Assembly: GCF_001183985.1 (NCBI RefSeq)
Contig: NZ_LFZW01000001.1
Span: forward strand, 2,119,357 to 2,183,356
From: Peribacillus loiseleuriae
Lineage (GTDB): Bacteria; Bacillota; Bacilli; Bacillales; DSM-1321
DNA: 64,000 bases
Direction of reading: 5' to 3'
Positions 49,614 to 58,563 of the stretch are shown in pieces. The translations under genes and the position numbers were made by a program. The notes below the pieces were generated by a model. The model worked only from the letters and a program-made list of their open reading frames with translations, was not told the origin of the DNA and did no database searches. How positions within the stretch are numbered: the stretch's first letter is position 1; the number at the start of each line of letters is the position of its first letter.

Positions 49614-50900
49614 ATGAAGACTATTTTTGCAGCCATACAATGGGTGGCTTTTATGCTTGCATCATCAATCGTTGCTCCGATTGCTATTGCTGATTTATTC
49701 GGTTTAACAGGAGAGGATGCTGCGAGTTTTGTACAAAGGACTGTATTTATTTTTGCACTTGCCGGGCTTTTACAAATATTTTTCGGACATAAATTACCGA
49801 TTAATGAAGCTCCCGCCGGACTCTGGTGGGGTGTCTTTGTAATTTATGCGGGCTTTAGCACGACAATGTTTCAGTCAGCGGGAGAAACACTACAAGCCCT
49901 CCAAGGAGCGTTAATTGCGAGTGGTGTGCTCTTCATTTTATTAAGTATGGCAGGCCTAATAGATAAGATCAGCAGGCTGTTTACGCCAGCAGTAATAGGC
50001 ATTTATTTATTATTACTCGTCATCCAATTGAGTAAATCATTTTTAAACGGTATGCTTGGTGTTGGCTATGTAAACGAAAGAGTAGATTTAAAAATTGCTA
50101 CATTAAGTTTCGTAACCGTGCTTTTGACATTTTATTTTACAAGACATAAGTTGAACATAGTCCGTCATTATGCAGTACTGATTTCGCTTGCTGTAGGTTG
50201 GCTTTTATTTGCCATTTTCGGAGCAATTAAGCCCAATCCATATACACCTGACCAGATATTTACCGTACCGCAAATATTTGTATATGGTAGACCTACATTT
50301 GATAGCGGAATGATCATAACATCTGTGTTGGTAACTTTGCTGTTATTGACGAATATGATTGCGAGTATTAAAGTAGTTGAACTCGCGGTTCAATCGTTAA
50401 CTGAAAAAAAAGTGAAAACAAATTTGCGAGCATCGGGTCTGATTACCGGTATCAGCCAAATACTTGGAGGGGGATTTAGTGCAGTTGGTCCTGTCCCATT
50501 ATCAGGGGCGGCGGGTTTTATAGCTACTTCAAAGGTTGCAGCTAAATTGCCATTCATAATTGGGTCCCTTTTACTGATCGCATCTAGCTTTGTACCAAGC
50601 GTCATGAATTTCCTCGCATCTATCCCTACTCCTGTGGGATATTCTGTCATGTTTGTTGTTTTCACCAGTATGATTGGCATGGCGTTTTTAGAAATAGAAA
50701 AAGAAAAAGAAGCTAATCGTGTAAGAACAGTGATTGGAATATCACTTTTAGGAGGAGTAGGCGTTATGTTTGTTCCGGCTAGCGCATTTACAGGATTGCC
50801 TCCAGTTGTTGTTTCTTTATTAAACAATGGATTAATATTTGGATCACTGTTATCAATTATTACAGACCAATGGACTAAATTTATTTATAAACGAAAGTAA
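49614..50900 (+). CDS. NCS2 family purine/pyrimidine permease
   Basis: This 428-residue membrane protein matches nucleobase:cation symporter-2 transporters (uracil/xanthine permeases, YbbY-like). About 12-14 hydrophobic segments are present. Family blocks include WVAFMLASSIVAPIAIADLFGL near the start, ASGLITGISQILGGGFSAVGPVPLSGAAGFIATSKVA (the Q/E-x-P..G-x-x-x-T-R-type signature with serine and alanine variants), and a conserved region around IGMAFLEIE. The usual acidic residue and NTG of the substrate site are not conserved in standard form, so the substrate is uncertain. It is inserted between plsY and yneT relative to B. subtilis. Confidence 0.8.
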   Translation: MKTIFAAIQWVAFMLASSIVAPIAIADLFGLTGEDAASFVQRTVFIFALAGLLQIFFGHKLPINEAPAGLWWGVFVIYAGFSTTMFQSAGETLQALQGALIASGVLFILLSMAGLIDKISRLFTPAVIGIYLLLLVIQLSKSFLNGMLGVGYVNERVDLKIATLSFVTVLLTFYFTRHKLNIVRHYAVLISLAVGWLLFAIFGAIKPNPYTPDQIFTVPQIFVYGRPTFDSGMIITSVLVTLLLLTNMIASIKVVELAVQSLTEKKVKTNLRASGLITGISQILGGGFSAVGPVPLSGAAGFIATSKVAAKLPFIIGSLLLIASSFVPSVMNFLASIPTPVGYSVMFVVFTSMIGMAFLEIEKEKEANRVRTVIGISLLGGVGVMFVPASAFTGLPPVVVSLLNNGLIFGSLLSIITDQWTKFIYKRK

Positions 50901-51027
50901 AACTAAGTTTTAAAGCAGTTCAATAGGGGGAATGGATAGGATGCTTCTCCCTTTTAAAAAATAATTTTCTTAGCAACAAGGAATTAGAATACGTTAAATC
51001 GAACTTAAAACAAAAGGAGTGATGTAC

Positions 51028-51441
51028 ATGGCTATTGAAAATCCTAGCAGAGAAGCAATCGGCATTTTATTAAAAAAGGCAAAACGCATCGCTGTAGTTG
51101 GTCTATCGGATAACCCAAATCGCACTTCTTACATGGTTTCAGAGGCAATGCAAAAAAGCGGCTATGAAATTATTCCGGTAAATCCAGCAGTAATAGAAGT
51201 TTTAGGGGTTAAAGCTGTTTCATCCTTAAAAGAAATAGAGGGACATATTGATATTGTCAATGTGTTTAGGCGCTCAGAATTCCTGCCTGAAATTGCAAAG
51301 GAATTTGATGAGATTGATTCAGATGTTTTTTGGGCACAGCTTGGGGTCGAAAATCAAGAAACGTATGACTTCTTAAATGAAAAAGGATACACTGTCATAA
51401 TGGATCGGTGCATTAAAGTCGAGCATGCCCTTACAAGGTAA
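51028..51441 (+). CDS. yneT: YneT-type CoA-binding domain protein
   Basis: This 137-residue Rossmann-fold protein has the CoA-binding pattern LKKAKRIAVVGLSDNPNRTSYMVSEAMQKSGYEIIPVNPAVIEVLG, then IDIVNVFRRSEFLPEIAKEF, DVFWAQLGVENQETYDFL and GYTVIMDRCIKVEH. The conserved C-terminal cysteine of the DRCI motif is present. Function is unknown; B. subtilis YneT occupies the same place upstream of parE. ATG at 51028 is chosen because GGAG lies eight bases before it. Confidence 0.88.
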   Translation: MAIENPSREAIGILLKKAKRIAVVGLSDNPNRTSYMVSEAMQKSGYEIIPVNPAVIEVLGVKAVSSLKEIEGHIDIVNVFRRSEFLPEIAKEFDEIDSDVFWAQLGVENQETYDFLNEKGYTVIMDRCIKVEHALTR

Positions 51442-51444
51442 AGC

Positions 51445-51478
51445 AAAAAAGGAGCGGACTATATCGCTCCTTTTTTTG
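51445..51478 (+). terminator. Terminator after yneT
   Basis: AAAAAAGGAGCG / CGCTCCTTTTTTT arms with a short loop separate yneT from parE. Confidence 0.9.
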
Positions 51479-51618
51479 CACTATATTTTGAATCATTACG
51501 GACTCGAATTAGAGAGTATACGATTTGTAAAATGAATAAGCTGATTTGCTATATTAAAAAATATCGCTACAATAAACATAGATGTGCCTTGGAAAAGGCC
51601 TAATTAACTATTTGTTTA

Positions 51619-51654
51619 AGAACATTTGTTCTTTTGAGTAAATTCATTTATAAT
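51619..51654 (+). promoter_or_regulatory. parE promoter with an overlapping LexA-like box
   Basis: TTGTTC (51626-51631), a 17-bp spacer and TATAAT (51649-51654) form a sigma-A promoter upstream of parE. AGAACATTTGTTCT (51619-51632) is a perfect GAAC-N4-GTTC palindrome covering the -35 box and resembles the Gram-positive SOS box CGAAC-N4-GTTCG. The position would allow LexA to block this promoter. parEC has been listed in the B. subtilis SOS regulon to my knowledge; here it is a prediction. Confidence 0.55.
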
Positions 51655-51876
51655 GGGTTTAGAATCATTTTTTTAATCATTTCATTTCAATTCGTTTTCG
51701 TTATTCTTGGGAGAATGAAAAAATTTTAATGAATTATAGTGTTTAGCGGAAACTTAAACCGGTAAGGCATCAAGCCGAGGGGTGAACAAAAAGCTAGCGC
51801 TCTTCTTAATATTTCAGTCATTTCATCTTTTTGATATGGCCCGGAAATTGTGGTAAAGAAGGAAAGGGGAATTTCT

Positions 51877-53850
51877 GTGGCAAGAAGTACAAAAAATATA
51901 GAATATAATGATGAGGCCATCCAAGTACTAGAAGGGCTTGAGGCAGTTCGTAAGCGGCCGGGAATGTACATCGGTAGCACAGATGCAAGAGGACTACATC
52001 ATTTGGTATATGAAATTGTCGATAATTCCGTTGACGAAGCATTGGCGGGTCACGGGGATATTATTATCGTTAAAATACATAAAGACAATAGTGTAAGTGT
52101 AACAGATAAAGGGCGAGGCATGCCAACTGGGATACATAAAATGGGCAAGCCAACGCCAGAAGTTATCTTGACAATATTACACGCTGGTGGAAAGTTTGGA
52201 CAAGGTGGCTATAAGACAAGCGGTGGGTTGCATGGTGTTGGTGCATCTGTTGTTAATGCCCTTTCTGAATGGTTAGTCGTTAGAATAAAACGAGACGGTT
52301 TTATTTATGAACAACGGTTTCATAATGGGGGGAAACCTGAAACAACCCTGGAGAAATTAGGTAAGACAAATCAAACTGGAACAACGATTCACTTCAAACC
52401 AGACCCGAGTATCTTCTCAGTGACGACGTACAATTATGATATATTGTCTGAGCGATTACGAGAATCTGCCTTTTTATTAAAAGGTATGAAAATAGAGCTG
52501 ATTGATGAACGCCATGATCAAAAAGATGAGTTTCATTTTGAAAATGGAATTGAAGCTTTCGTTGAATATTTGAACGAGGAAAAAGATACTCTCCATAGTG
52601 TTGTAAGTTTTGAAGGCGTTCAGAATGAAATCGAAATGGACTTTGCCTTTCAATTCAATGATGGGTATTCAGAAAACATTTTGAGTTTTGTAAACAATGT
52701 TCGTACAAAAGATGGTGGAACGCATGAAGTCGGTGCCAAAACTGCGATGACACGAGCTTTTAATGATTATGCGAGAAAAACAGGATTATTAAAGGAAAAA
52801 GATAAAAACCTTGAGGGGACGGATATTCGCGAAGGTCTTTCAGCGATTATATCTGTAAGAATTCCAGAGGAGCTCTTGCAATTTGAAGGTCAAACAAAAG
52901 GGAAACTAGGAACAAGTGAAGCCCGTTCTGCTGTGGATGCCATTGTTTCTGAACATCTCGCGTATTTTTTTGAAGAAGATCCTAGTACAAGTACGATGTT
53001 AATAAAAAAATCAATAAAAGCATTCCAGGCAAGAGAAGCAGCCCGAAAAGCAAGAGAAGAAGCTAGAGGCGGGAAAAAGCGAAAAAAATCAGATTCGGTT
53101 CTATCTGGAAAGCTTACACCTGCACAATCGAAAAACCCAGAGAAGAATGAAATTTATCTCGTAGAAGGTGATTCGGCCGGTGGTTCTGCTAAACAAGGCC
53201 GTGATCGCCGCTTCCAAGCTGTGCTCCCTTTACGTGGTAAAGTTATCAATACAGAAAAAGCAAAGCTTTCGGATATTTTTAAAAACGAAGAAATCAATAC
53301 GATTATACATGCGATTGGGGCCGGCGTTGGACCGGATTTCAATGTAGAAGATACGAATTACAATAAAATTGTTATTATGACCGATGCAGATACAGATGGT
53401 GCACATATCCAAGTTTTATTACTTACTTTTTTTTACCGCTACATGAAGCCTCTTTTTGAAGCGGGCAAAGTATATATTGCCCTGCCGCCGTTATACAAGG
53501 TGAGTAAAGGGACAGGGAAAAAGGAAGTAATGGAATACGCATGGAGTGATGAAGAGCTTCAGGGAGCCATTAATAAAATTGGAAAAGGCTATATTATTCA
53601 ACGATATAAAGGACTTGGAGAAATGAATGCCGATCAGCTCTGGGAAACGACGATGAATCCAGATACAAGAACGTTAATCCGTGTCAAAATTGATGATGGT
53701 GCACGTGCAGAGCGTCGTGTGACAACGTTAATGGGTGACAAGGTTGAACCGCGTAGAAAGTGGATTGAATCCAATGTTGCATTTGGTCTCGAAGAAGAAT
53801 CGAACATTTTGGATAACGAAAATATGTCGATTTCAGAGGAGGGCAACTAA
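51877..53850 (+). CDS. parE: DNA topoisomerase IV subunit B (ParE)
   Basis: This 657-residue ATPase subunit of topoisomerase IV decatenates daughter chromosomes with ParC. The GHKL ATPase shows YEIVDNSVDEALAGH (catalytic E46), DKGRGMPTGIH and GGLHGVGASVVNALS. The transducer and TOPRIM domain follow with LVEGDSAGGSAKQGRDR, PLRGKVINTEKA and MTDADTDGAHI. GTG at 51877 gives the family start ARSTKNIEYNDEAIQVLEGLEAVRKRPGMYIG and has an AAAGGGGA site; the upstream codons are unlikely. It is in an operon with parC, three bases apart. Confidence 0.97.
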   Translation: MARSTKNIEYNDEAIQVLEGLEAVRKRPGMYIGSTDARGLHHLVYEIVDNSVDEALAGHGDIIIVKIHKDNSVSVTDKGRGMPTGIHKMGKPTPEVILTILHAGGKFGQGGYKTSGGLHGVGASVVNALSEWLVVRIKRDGFIYEQRFHNGGKPETTLEKLGKTNQTGTTIHFKPDPSIFSVTTYNYDILSERLRESAFLLKGMKIELIDERHDQKDEFHFENGIEAFVEYLNEEKDTLHSVVSFEGVQNEIEMDFAFQFNDGYSENILSFVNNVRTKDGGTHEVGAKTAMTRAFNDYARKTGLLKEKDKNLEGTDIREGLSAIISVRIPEELLQFEGQTKGKLGTSEARSAVDAIVSEHLAYFFEEDPSTSTMLIKKSIKAFQAREAARKAREEARGGKKRKKSDSVLSGKLTPAQSKNPEKNEIYLVEGDSAGGSAKQGRDRRFQAVLPLRGKVINTEKAKLSDIFKNEEINTIIHAIGAGVGPDFNVEDTNYNKIVIMTDADTDGAHIQVLLLTFFYRYMKPLFEAGKVYIALPPLYKVSKGTGKKEVMEYAWSDEELQGAINKIGKGYIIQRYKGLGEMNADQLWETTMNPDTRTLIRVKIDDGARAERRVTTLMGDKVEPRRKWIESNVAFGLEEESNILDNENMSISEEGN

Positions 53851-53853
53851 GAG

Positions 53854-56298
53854 ATGGCTGAGGAAAAAGTACTTGACTTACCTTTAGAAGAAGTAATTGG
53901 CGATCGATTCGGTCGTTATAGTAAATATATTATTCAAGAACGTGCCTTACCTGACGCACGTGACGGATTAAAGCCCGTTCAACGTCGAATCCTTTATGCC
54001 ATGCATGTTGAAGGAAATACCCATGAAAAGAATTTCCGTAAATCGGCCAAAACCGTCGGGAATGTCATTGGGAATTATCATCCACATGGTGATTCATCGG
54101 TCTATGAAGCGATGGTACGGATGAGTCAAGATTGGAAATTAAGAAATGTCATGATCCAAATGCATGGTAATAACGGAAGTCTTGATGGTGATCCGCCAGC
54201 AGCTATGCGTTATACAGAGGCAAGGCTTTCTAGAATTGCTTCTGAATTGCTCCGGGATATTGATAAACGTACGGTAGATTTTGTTTCGAATTTCGATGAT
54301 ACTGCTGTCGAACCGGTTGTGCTTCCTGCGATGTTTCCGAATCTGCTTGTAAATGGATCGACCGGTATTTCAGCAGGTTATGCAACAGAAATGCCGCCAC
54401 ACCAACTTGGAGAAGTCATTGATGCTGCCATTATGCGTATTGATAACCCTGAAGTGACGGTTGATGAATTGATGACTGTTCTTAAAGGACCGGATTTTCC
54501 TACTGGAGGAATTATTCAAGGTGTTGGTGGTATTAAGAAAGCGTATGAAACAGGTAAAGGAAAAATTATCATCCGCGGAAAAGCCGACATTGAAGACGTT
54601 CGTGGTGGTAAACAACAAATAGTCGTTACGGAAATTCCTTATGAAGTGAATAAGGCAAATCTAGTTAGAAAAATGGATGAATTCCGCCTAGATCGAAAAG
54701 TAGAAGGCATTTCCGAAGTTCGTGATGAAACGGACCGAACTGGACTTAGAATTGTAATTGAATTGAAAAAAGAAGCGGACGCCAATGGGGTCTTGAATTA
54801 TTTATACAAAAATTCGGATTTGCAAGTTGCTTACAACTTTAATATGGTTGCCATTGATAAAAAACGGCCGACTTTGATGACTTTACCAAAGCTTCTTGAT
54901 GCTTATATCAATCATCGAAGAGAAGTAATCGAAAACCGTTCACGTTATGAGCTGCAGAAGGCACATGATCGAGCACATATTGTTCAAGGTTTAATGAAGG
55001 CTTTGTCTATTCTCGATGAAGTGATAGCAACAATCCGTGCTTCGAAAGATAAAAAAGGCGCAAAGAATAATTTAATGGCGAAGTACGGCTTTACAGAGCC
55101 TCAGGCAGAAGCGATTGTTTCTTTGCAATTATATCGTTTGACGAATACGGATATTACCGCGCTTCAGGAAGAGGAAAAAGAGCTGAAAAAGAAAATTGAA
55201 GAGTTAACGAAGATTTTAGAAAACGAAAAGGCTCTATTTCAGGTCATGAAAAAAGAATTAAAATTTATAAAAAAAGAATTCAATGATTCACGCCGTTCAG
55301 TTATTGAAGATGAAATTGAAGAAATAAAGATTAACCTTGAGGTGCTGGTTGCGAGTGAGGATGTGATTGTAACCGTCACGAATGAAGGATATGTTAAGCG
55401 GACATCTCTGAGGTCGTACACTGCATCAGGTGGTCTGAATTTTGGGATGAAGGACTCAGATCGGCTATTGCAAAAATTCGAAGTCAATACAACGGACGTG
55501 CTTCTGTTGTTCACAAACAAAGGGAATTATCTATACTGTCCGGTTCACCAGCTTCCAGATATTCGCTGGAAAGAAACCGGTCAGCATATTGCTAATATCA
55601 TTCCAATTGACCGAGATGAGCAAATTGTAAAGGCCATTCCTGTTAAAGGCTTTGAACAACCCGATTATTTGTTATTCGTTACAAGAAACGGTATGGTTAA
55701 GAAGACAGAGTTAAGTTCCTATAAAGCGCAACGCCATTCTAAGCCATTAGTTGCCATCAATGTAAAAGGCGACGATATCTTAGTGGATGTCCATTTAACA
55801 GACGGAAGCAGTGATGTTTTCTTAGCAACGAACTTGGGCTTTTCGCTTTGGTTCGATGAAGAAGAGATCAGTCCTATTGGTGTCAGAGCAGCTGGAGTTA
55901 AAGGCATTAACTTAAAGGATGGAGATTTTGTGACGGGTGGTAAAATTCTTGAAAAAGGAACATCAGAAGCCATCTTAATTGTGACACAGCGTGGATCCGT
56001 GAAGAAAATGAAGCTTACTGAATTTGATAAATCAACACGTGCTAAACGTGGTCTCGTTATGTTAAAAGAACTAAAAGCAAATCCTCATCGAGTAATTGGT
56101 CTTGAAACAGTCATACCGAGTGATACGATTTTTATTGAAACAGAAAAAGGTGTCATTGAATCTATTCATGTTAGCGGATTACGATATACAGACCGCTATA
56201 CAACTGGCTCGTTTGTTGTAGATGAATCAGAGGCAGGAAAAGCGAAGGAAATTTGGAAGAGTAGTGTAGAAGCAGATAAAACCAATTCTGATTCCTAA
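53854..56298 (+). CDS. parC: DNA topoisomerase IV subunit A (ParC)
   Basis: This 814-residue subunit cleaves and rejoins DNA. The winged-helix domain contains the active tyrosine Y120 in AAMRYTEARLS and the quinolone-resistance region GNYHPHGDSSVYEAMVRMSQDW, with serine 81/82 and glutamate 85 in wild-type state. The tower, a coiled coil (about 420-490), and a six-bladed C-terminal beta-pinwheel follow. The GyrA box QRRGGKG is absent; related weaker repeats such as VKTTSLRSY and KKTELSSYKAQRHS are seen, as expected of ParC. ATG follows GAGGGC, overlapping the end of parE. Confidence 0.97.
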   Translation: MAEEKVLDLPLEEVIGDRFGRYSKYIIQERALPDARDGLKPVQRRILYAMHVEGNTHEKNFRKSAKTVGNVIGNYHPHGDSSVYEAMVRMSQDWKLRNVMIQMHGNNGSLDGDPPAAMRYTEARLSRIASELLRDIDKRTVDFVSNFDDTAVEPVVLPAMFPNLLVNGSTGISAGYATEMPPHQLGEVIDAAIMRIDNPEVTVDELMTVLKGPDFPTGGIIQGVGGIKKAYETGKGKIIIRGKADIEDVRGGKQQIVVTEIPYEVNKANLVRKMDEFRLDRKVEGISEVRDETDRTGLRIVIELKKEADANGVLNYLYKNSDLQVAYNFNMVAIDKKRPTLMTLPKLLDAYINHRREVIENRSRYELQKAHDRAHIVQGLMKALSILDEVIATIRASKDKKGAKNNLMAKYGFTEPQAEAIVSLQLYRLTNTDITALQEEEKELKKKIEELTKILENEKALFQVMKKELKFIKKEFNDSRRSVIEDEIEEIKINLEVLVASEDVIVTVTNEGYVKRTSLRSYTASGGLNFGMKDSDRLLQKFEVNTTDVLLLFTNKGNYLYCPVHQLPDIRWKETGQHIANIIPIDRDEQIVKAIPVKGFEQPDYLLFVTRNGMVKKTELSSYKAQRHSKPLVAINVKGDDILVDVHLTDGSSDVFLATNLGFSLWFDEEEISPIGVRAAGVKGINLKDGDFVTGGKILEKGTSEAILIVTQRGSVKKMKLTEFDKSTRAKRGLVMLKELKANPHRVIGLETVIPSDTIFIETEKGVIESIHVSGLRYTDRYTTGSFVVDESEAGKAKEIWKSSVEADKTNSDS

Positions 56299-56367
56299 TA
56301 AGCGACAAATTCATAGATAGATCGATTAAAAATGTATACTTATTATTTTTAATCGTTTTATAAAAGT

Positions 56368-56405
56368 AGCGTGTGCAAGTGAAAAAACTTGTACACGCTT
56401 TTTTT
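56368..56405 (+). terminator. Terminator of the parE-parC operon
   Basis: AGCGTGTGCAAGT / ACTTGTACACGCT arms with seven T residues. Confidence 0.92.
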
Positions 56406-56833
56406 CATATTTTCTCATTGTCTGGTAACAATAAGCTATAAATGTTAGCGGATGAAGTATATGGATGATAAACACAAATTGCTGGATCTTTATTTTCTAG
56501 CATTATTGGGACTCGTAACATTACCTTTACGATCTTAACTAGCTCCTACTTGTCTTGAAGAAAGGACACGGTGGATAAAATATATGAAAAAAAAGATCGA
56601 GAGGCTAAATAAGGCTTTTAGAGGTTGTTCAAAAAGTTTGGTAAAAATAGCTTGCGAATTGCATTAAAGCTCATGAATGACCTTCTGTTAAAATCGCGCA
56701 CGTCCTGTGCAAGTCCGGTCCTCACGTATTATTGTATACGCAAAAGATTTGAGACAATCGCACGTAGAACTTCTCGGCTCTTTTTATCTTCCATTTGAAC
56801 ACGCACTATTACTATGAACTGGGAGGTGTTTAC
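56406..56833. repeat. Intergenic region with a possible dispersed repeat
   Basis: From about 56622 (GAGGTTGTTCAAAAAG) to about 56800 (CCATTTGAACACGC) the sequence has inverted outer ends and an internal GC-rich stretch (GCGCACGTCCTGTGC, GTCCGGTCCTCACG). This resembles a miniature element, but there is no second copy in this window. Nothing else is supported between parC and the next gene. Confidence 0.35.
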
Positions 56834-57583
56834 ATGGATGTTAAAACAAACATGCTGAAATACTTAATTTTTCTTCTAGCGTTTTTTATTACTTACCAAG
56901 CAGTCTCTGCTCAGCATAAGGACATACCAAATGAAATGATTTTGGTTACAGAAAAACGGGATGTCACTGGAGATAATATCCCAGATCGATTGGTGATTAA
57001 AGGTCTAAAGTACGAGGAAGACGCAGAATTTTTAAAGGAAATAACATTGTATGTTGATACTGGAGAAAAAAAGTTTGAACTACCACTCTCGAGCGGTTAT
57101 AAGCCCGCCATTCAATTTGTTGATGTAAATAAAGATGGCGTAGAGGATGTGTTTATTACTACTGAAACCGGCGGAATATTGAATTCCTTTTTATTCAGTT
57201 TTAAGGATCAAATGATGAAGGATTTAACAGTACCAAAAACGGTCTCAATCACAGCTCAATTTCTAGATAACTATCAGGCGAAGGTTACTATAAATGGGAA
57301 AAAGCTATTGGTCATTGATTTATCTGACCGTAAAGAAGAATACGAACAGTCAGGAATCTATACAAATGGTATTTTGAATGAAGCGACAGAACTCTTGGTC
57401 GATGGTTTTTCTACTTTAAAACCAGTATTTCTTATAGGAAAAGGGAAAGGGCTAGTGGGGATCCAGTTAGTCAGTGGTGTATATCATGCGGATGAAATCG
57501 CGCTTGTTGAATCAAAATGGAGCTATGAAAAAGGAAAATGGAAGCTCATAAAAGCAAACATCAAACCGTTGCAGACCGAATAA
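56834..57583 (+). CDS. Secreted protein with calcium-loop (FG-GAP-like) repeats
   Basis: This 249-residue protein has a signal peptide (KYLIFLLAFFITYQAVSAQ) and two D-x-(N/T)-x-D-G-(I/V)-x-D loops: KRDVTGDNIPDRLVIKG and VDVNKDGVEDVFITTETG, as in calcium-binding repeat proteins. The C-terminal half is beta-rich (VSITAQFLDNYQAKVTINGKKLLVIDL). ATG at 56834 follows GGGAGGTG with eight bases of spacing; the longer upstream frame would precede the signal. Its function is unknown, and it is not co-transcribed with parC. Confidence 0.7.
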   Translation: MDVKTNMLKYLIFLLAFFITYQAVSAQHKDIPNEMILVTEKRDVTGDNIPDRLVIKGLKYEEDAEFLKEITLYVDTGEKKFELPLSSGYKPAIQFVDVNKDGVEDVFITTETGGILNSFLFSFKDQMMKDLTVPKTVSITAQFLDNYQAKVTINGKKLLVIDLSDRKEEYEQSGIYTNGILNEATELLVDGFSTLKPVFLIGKGKGLVGIQLVSGVYHADEIALVESKWSYEKGKWKLIKANIKPLQTE

Positions 57584-57700
57584 ACTCATAAAAAAAGGTG
57601 GGGTAATCCCCTAATAATAATTATTCCAGTTCTGCCGTTGTTTATTTCTAGGCAAACGTCTCGGTAATTTATCAATCGGGTATTTATTCTGTTATGAAAA

Positions 57701-57777
57701 TTGACAATTCACAATTTTCTGTTAATATAAAATCGAACCTTACTTTTTCTGATTATTCAACAATAAAAAGTAAGGTT
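57701..57777 (+). promoter_or_regulatory. Promoter and leader hairpin upstream of the tetR-type gene
   Basis: TTGACA (57701-57706), a 16-bp spacer and TAATAT (57723-57728) make a good promoter. Just after the expected start, perfect 13-bp arms AACCTTACTTTTT (57736-57748) and AAAAAGTAAGGTT (57765-57777) form a hairpin with a T-rich tail about 30 bp before the gene. It could act as an attenuator or an operator. Inference from position. Confidence 0.5.
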
Positions 57778-57809
57778 GTTATTTTACGTTTGGTAAGTAT
57801 AGGAGGGGA

Positions 57810-58448
57810 ATGGTTACGGAATTAAAAGAACAAATTATCGAAACATCACTAATCCTCTTTGAGAAATACGGCTTTCACGGTGTATCCGTCAATCAAATTG
57901 TTCAGGTAAGTGGTACAAGTAAAGGAGGCTTCTATCATCATTTTCAATCAAAAGATGAGCTTCTTTTTGTCATTCATGACTATTTTATTTCATATGTATT
58001 AACACAAGCAGAAGAAGCAATTGTATCTAGTATATTCCCCACAGTCAAACTGCAAAAAATTATCAAATCCTTTGTTACAGTATTTGACCTCTATAAAGCA
58101 CATATTTCAGTATTTTATCAGGAAAGTACGTATTTAAAACCCAAATATGAAGAGATCATTAAGCAAAAACGGCAAAATTACCGAGATTTAATTTTTGATG
58201 TAATTCAAGAAGGAATCGAACTTGGGGAATTTAGGCCTGAACTCTCAGTCGATATAATCGGTATGTCGATTATTGGTATGGTAAATTGGTCTTATAAATG
58301 GTACAAAAAAGACGGCGAGAAATCGATTGAAGAAATTGCTGATATGTATGTCGATTTCATTCTTCATTCTCTTTTGACTGGAAAAACAAAACAAAATCCA
58401 GTTTTCCAGCCATATTTTCTTCACAATCGTTTGTCTAGCAGTACATGA
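57810..58448 (+). CDS. TetR family regulator of the acyl-CoA operon
   Basis: This 212-residue repressor has the TetR helix-turn-helix ([51 protein letters not shown]) and a helical ligand domain ([29 protein letters not shown]). It is the first gene of the cluster with acyl-CoA dehydrogenase and acyl-CoA carboxylase genes. TetR repressors in such clusters usually sense acyl-CoA. The AGGAGG lies only three bases before ATG, an unusually short spacing that could lower translation. Confidence 0.92.
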   Translation: MVTELKEQIIETSLILFEKYGFHGVSVNQIVQVSGTSKGGFYHHFQSKDELLFVIHDYFISYVLTQAEEAIVSSIFPTVKLQKIIKSFVTVFDLYKAHISVFYQESTYLKPKYEEIIKQKRQNYRDLIFDVIQEGIELGEFRPELSVDIIGMSIIGMVNWSYKWYKKDGEKSIEEIADMYVDFILHSLLTGKTKQNPVFQPYFLHNRLSSST

Positions 58449-58502
58449 GTTAGGAGCTATTTTTATTTTACCTATAATGAAGCAATTATATCATGAGTGT
58501 AA

Positions 58503-58522
58503 CAGACCAACTAGTCGGTCTG
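58503..58522 (+). promoter_or_regulatory. TetR-type operator upstream of the acyl-CoA dehydrogenase gene
   Basis: CAGACCAACTAGTCGGTCTG is a 20-bp near-perfect palindrome (one mismatched pair, A against C). It has the ACCNACTAGTNGGT form typical of TetR repressors of fatty-acid catabolism. It lies between the tetR-type gene and the dehydrogenase gene, 42 bp before the start. Confidence 0.7.
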
Positions 58523-58563
58523 AGAACTTGATTCTTAGTATTCCAAACAGAAGGAGGCCTATT

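Noticed and set aside
53854..54250. Possible quinolone-resistance mutation in parC
   Set aside because: The region GNYHPHGDSSVYEAMV keeps serine and glutamate at the resistance positions, so it reads as wild type.
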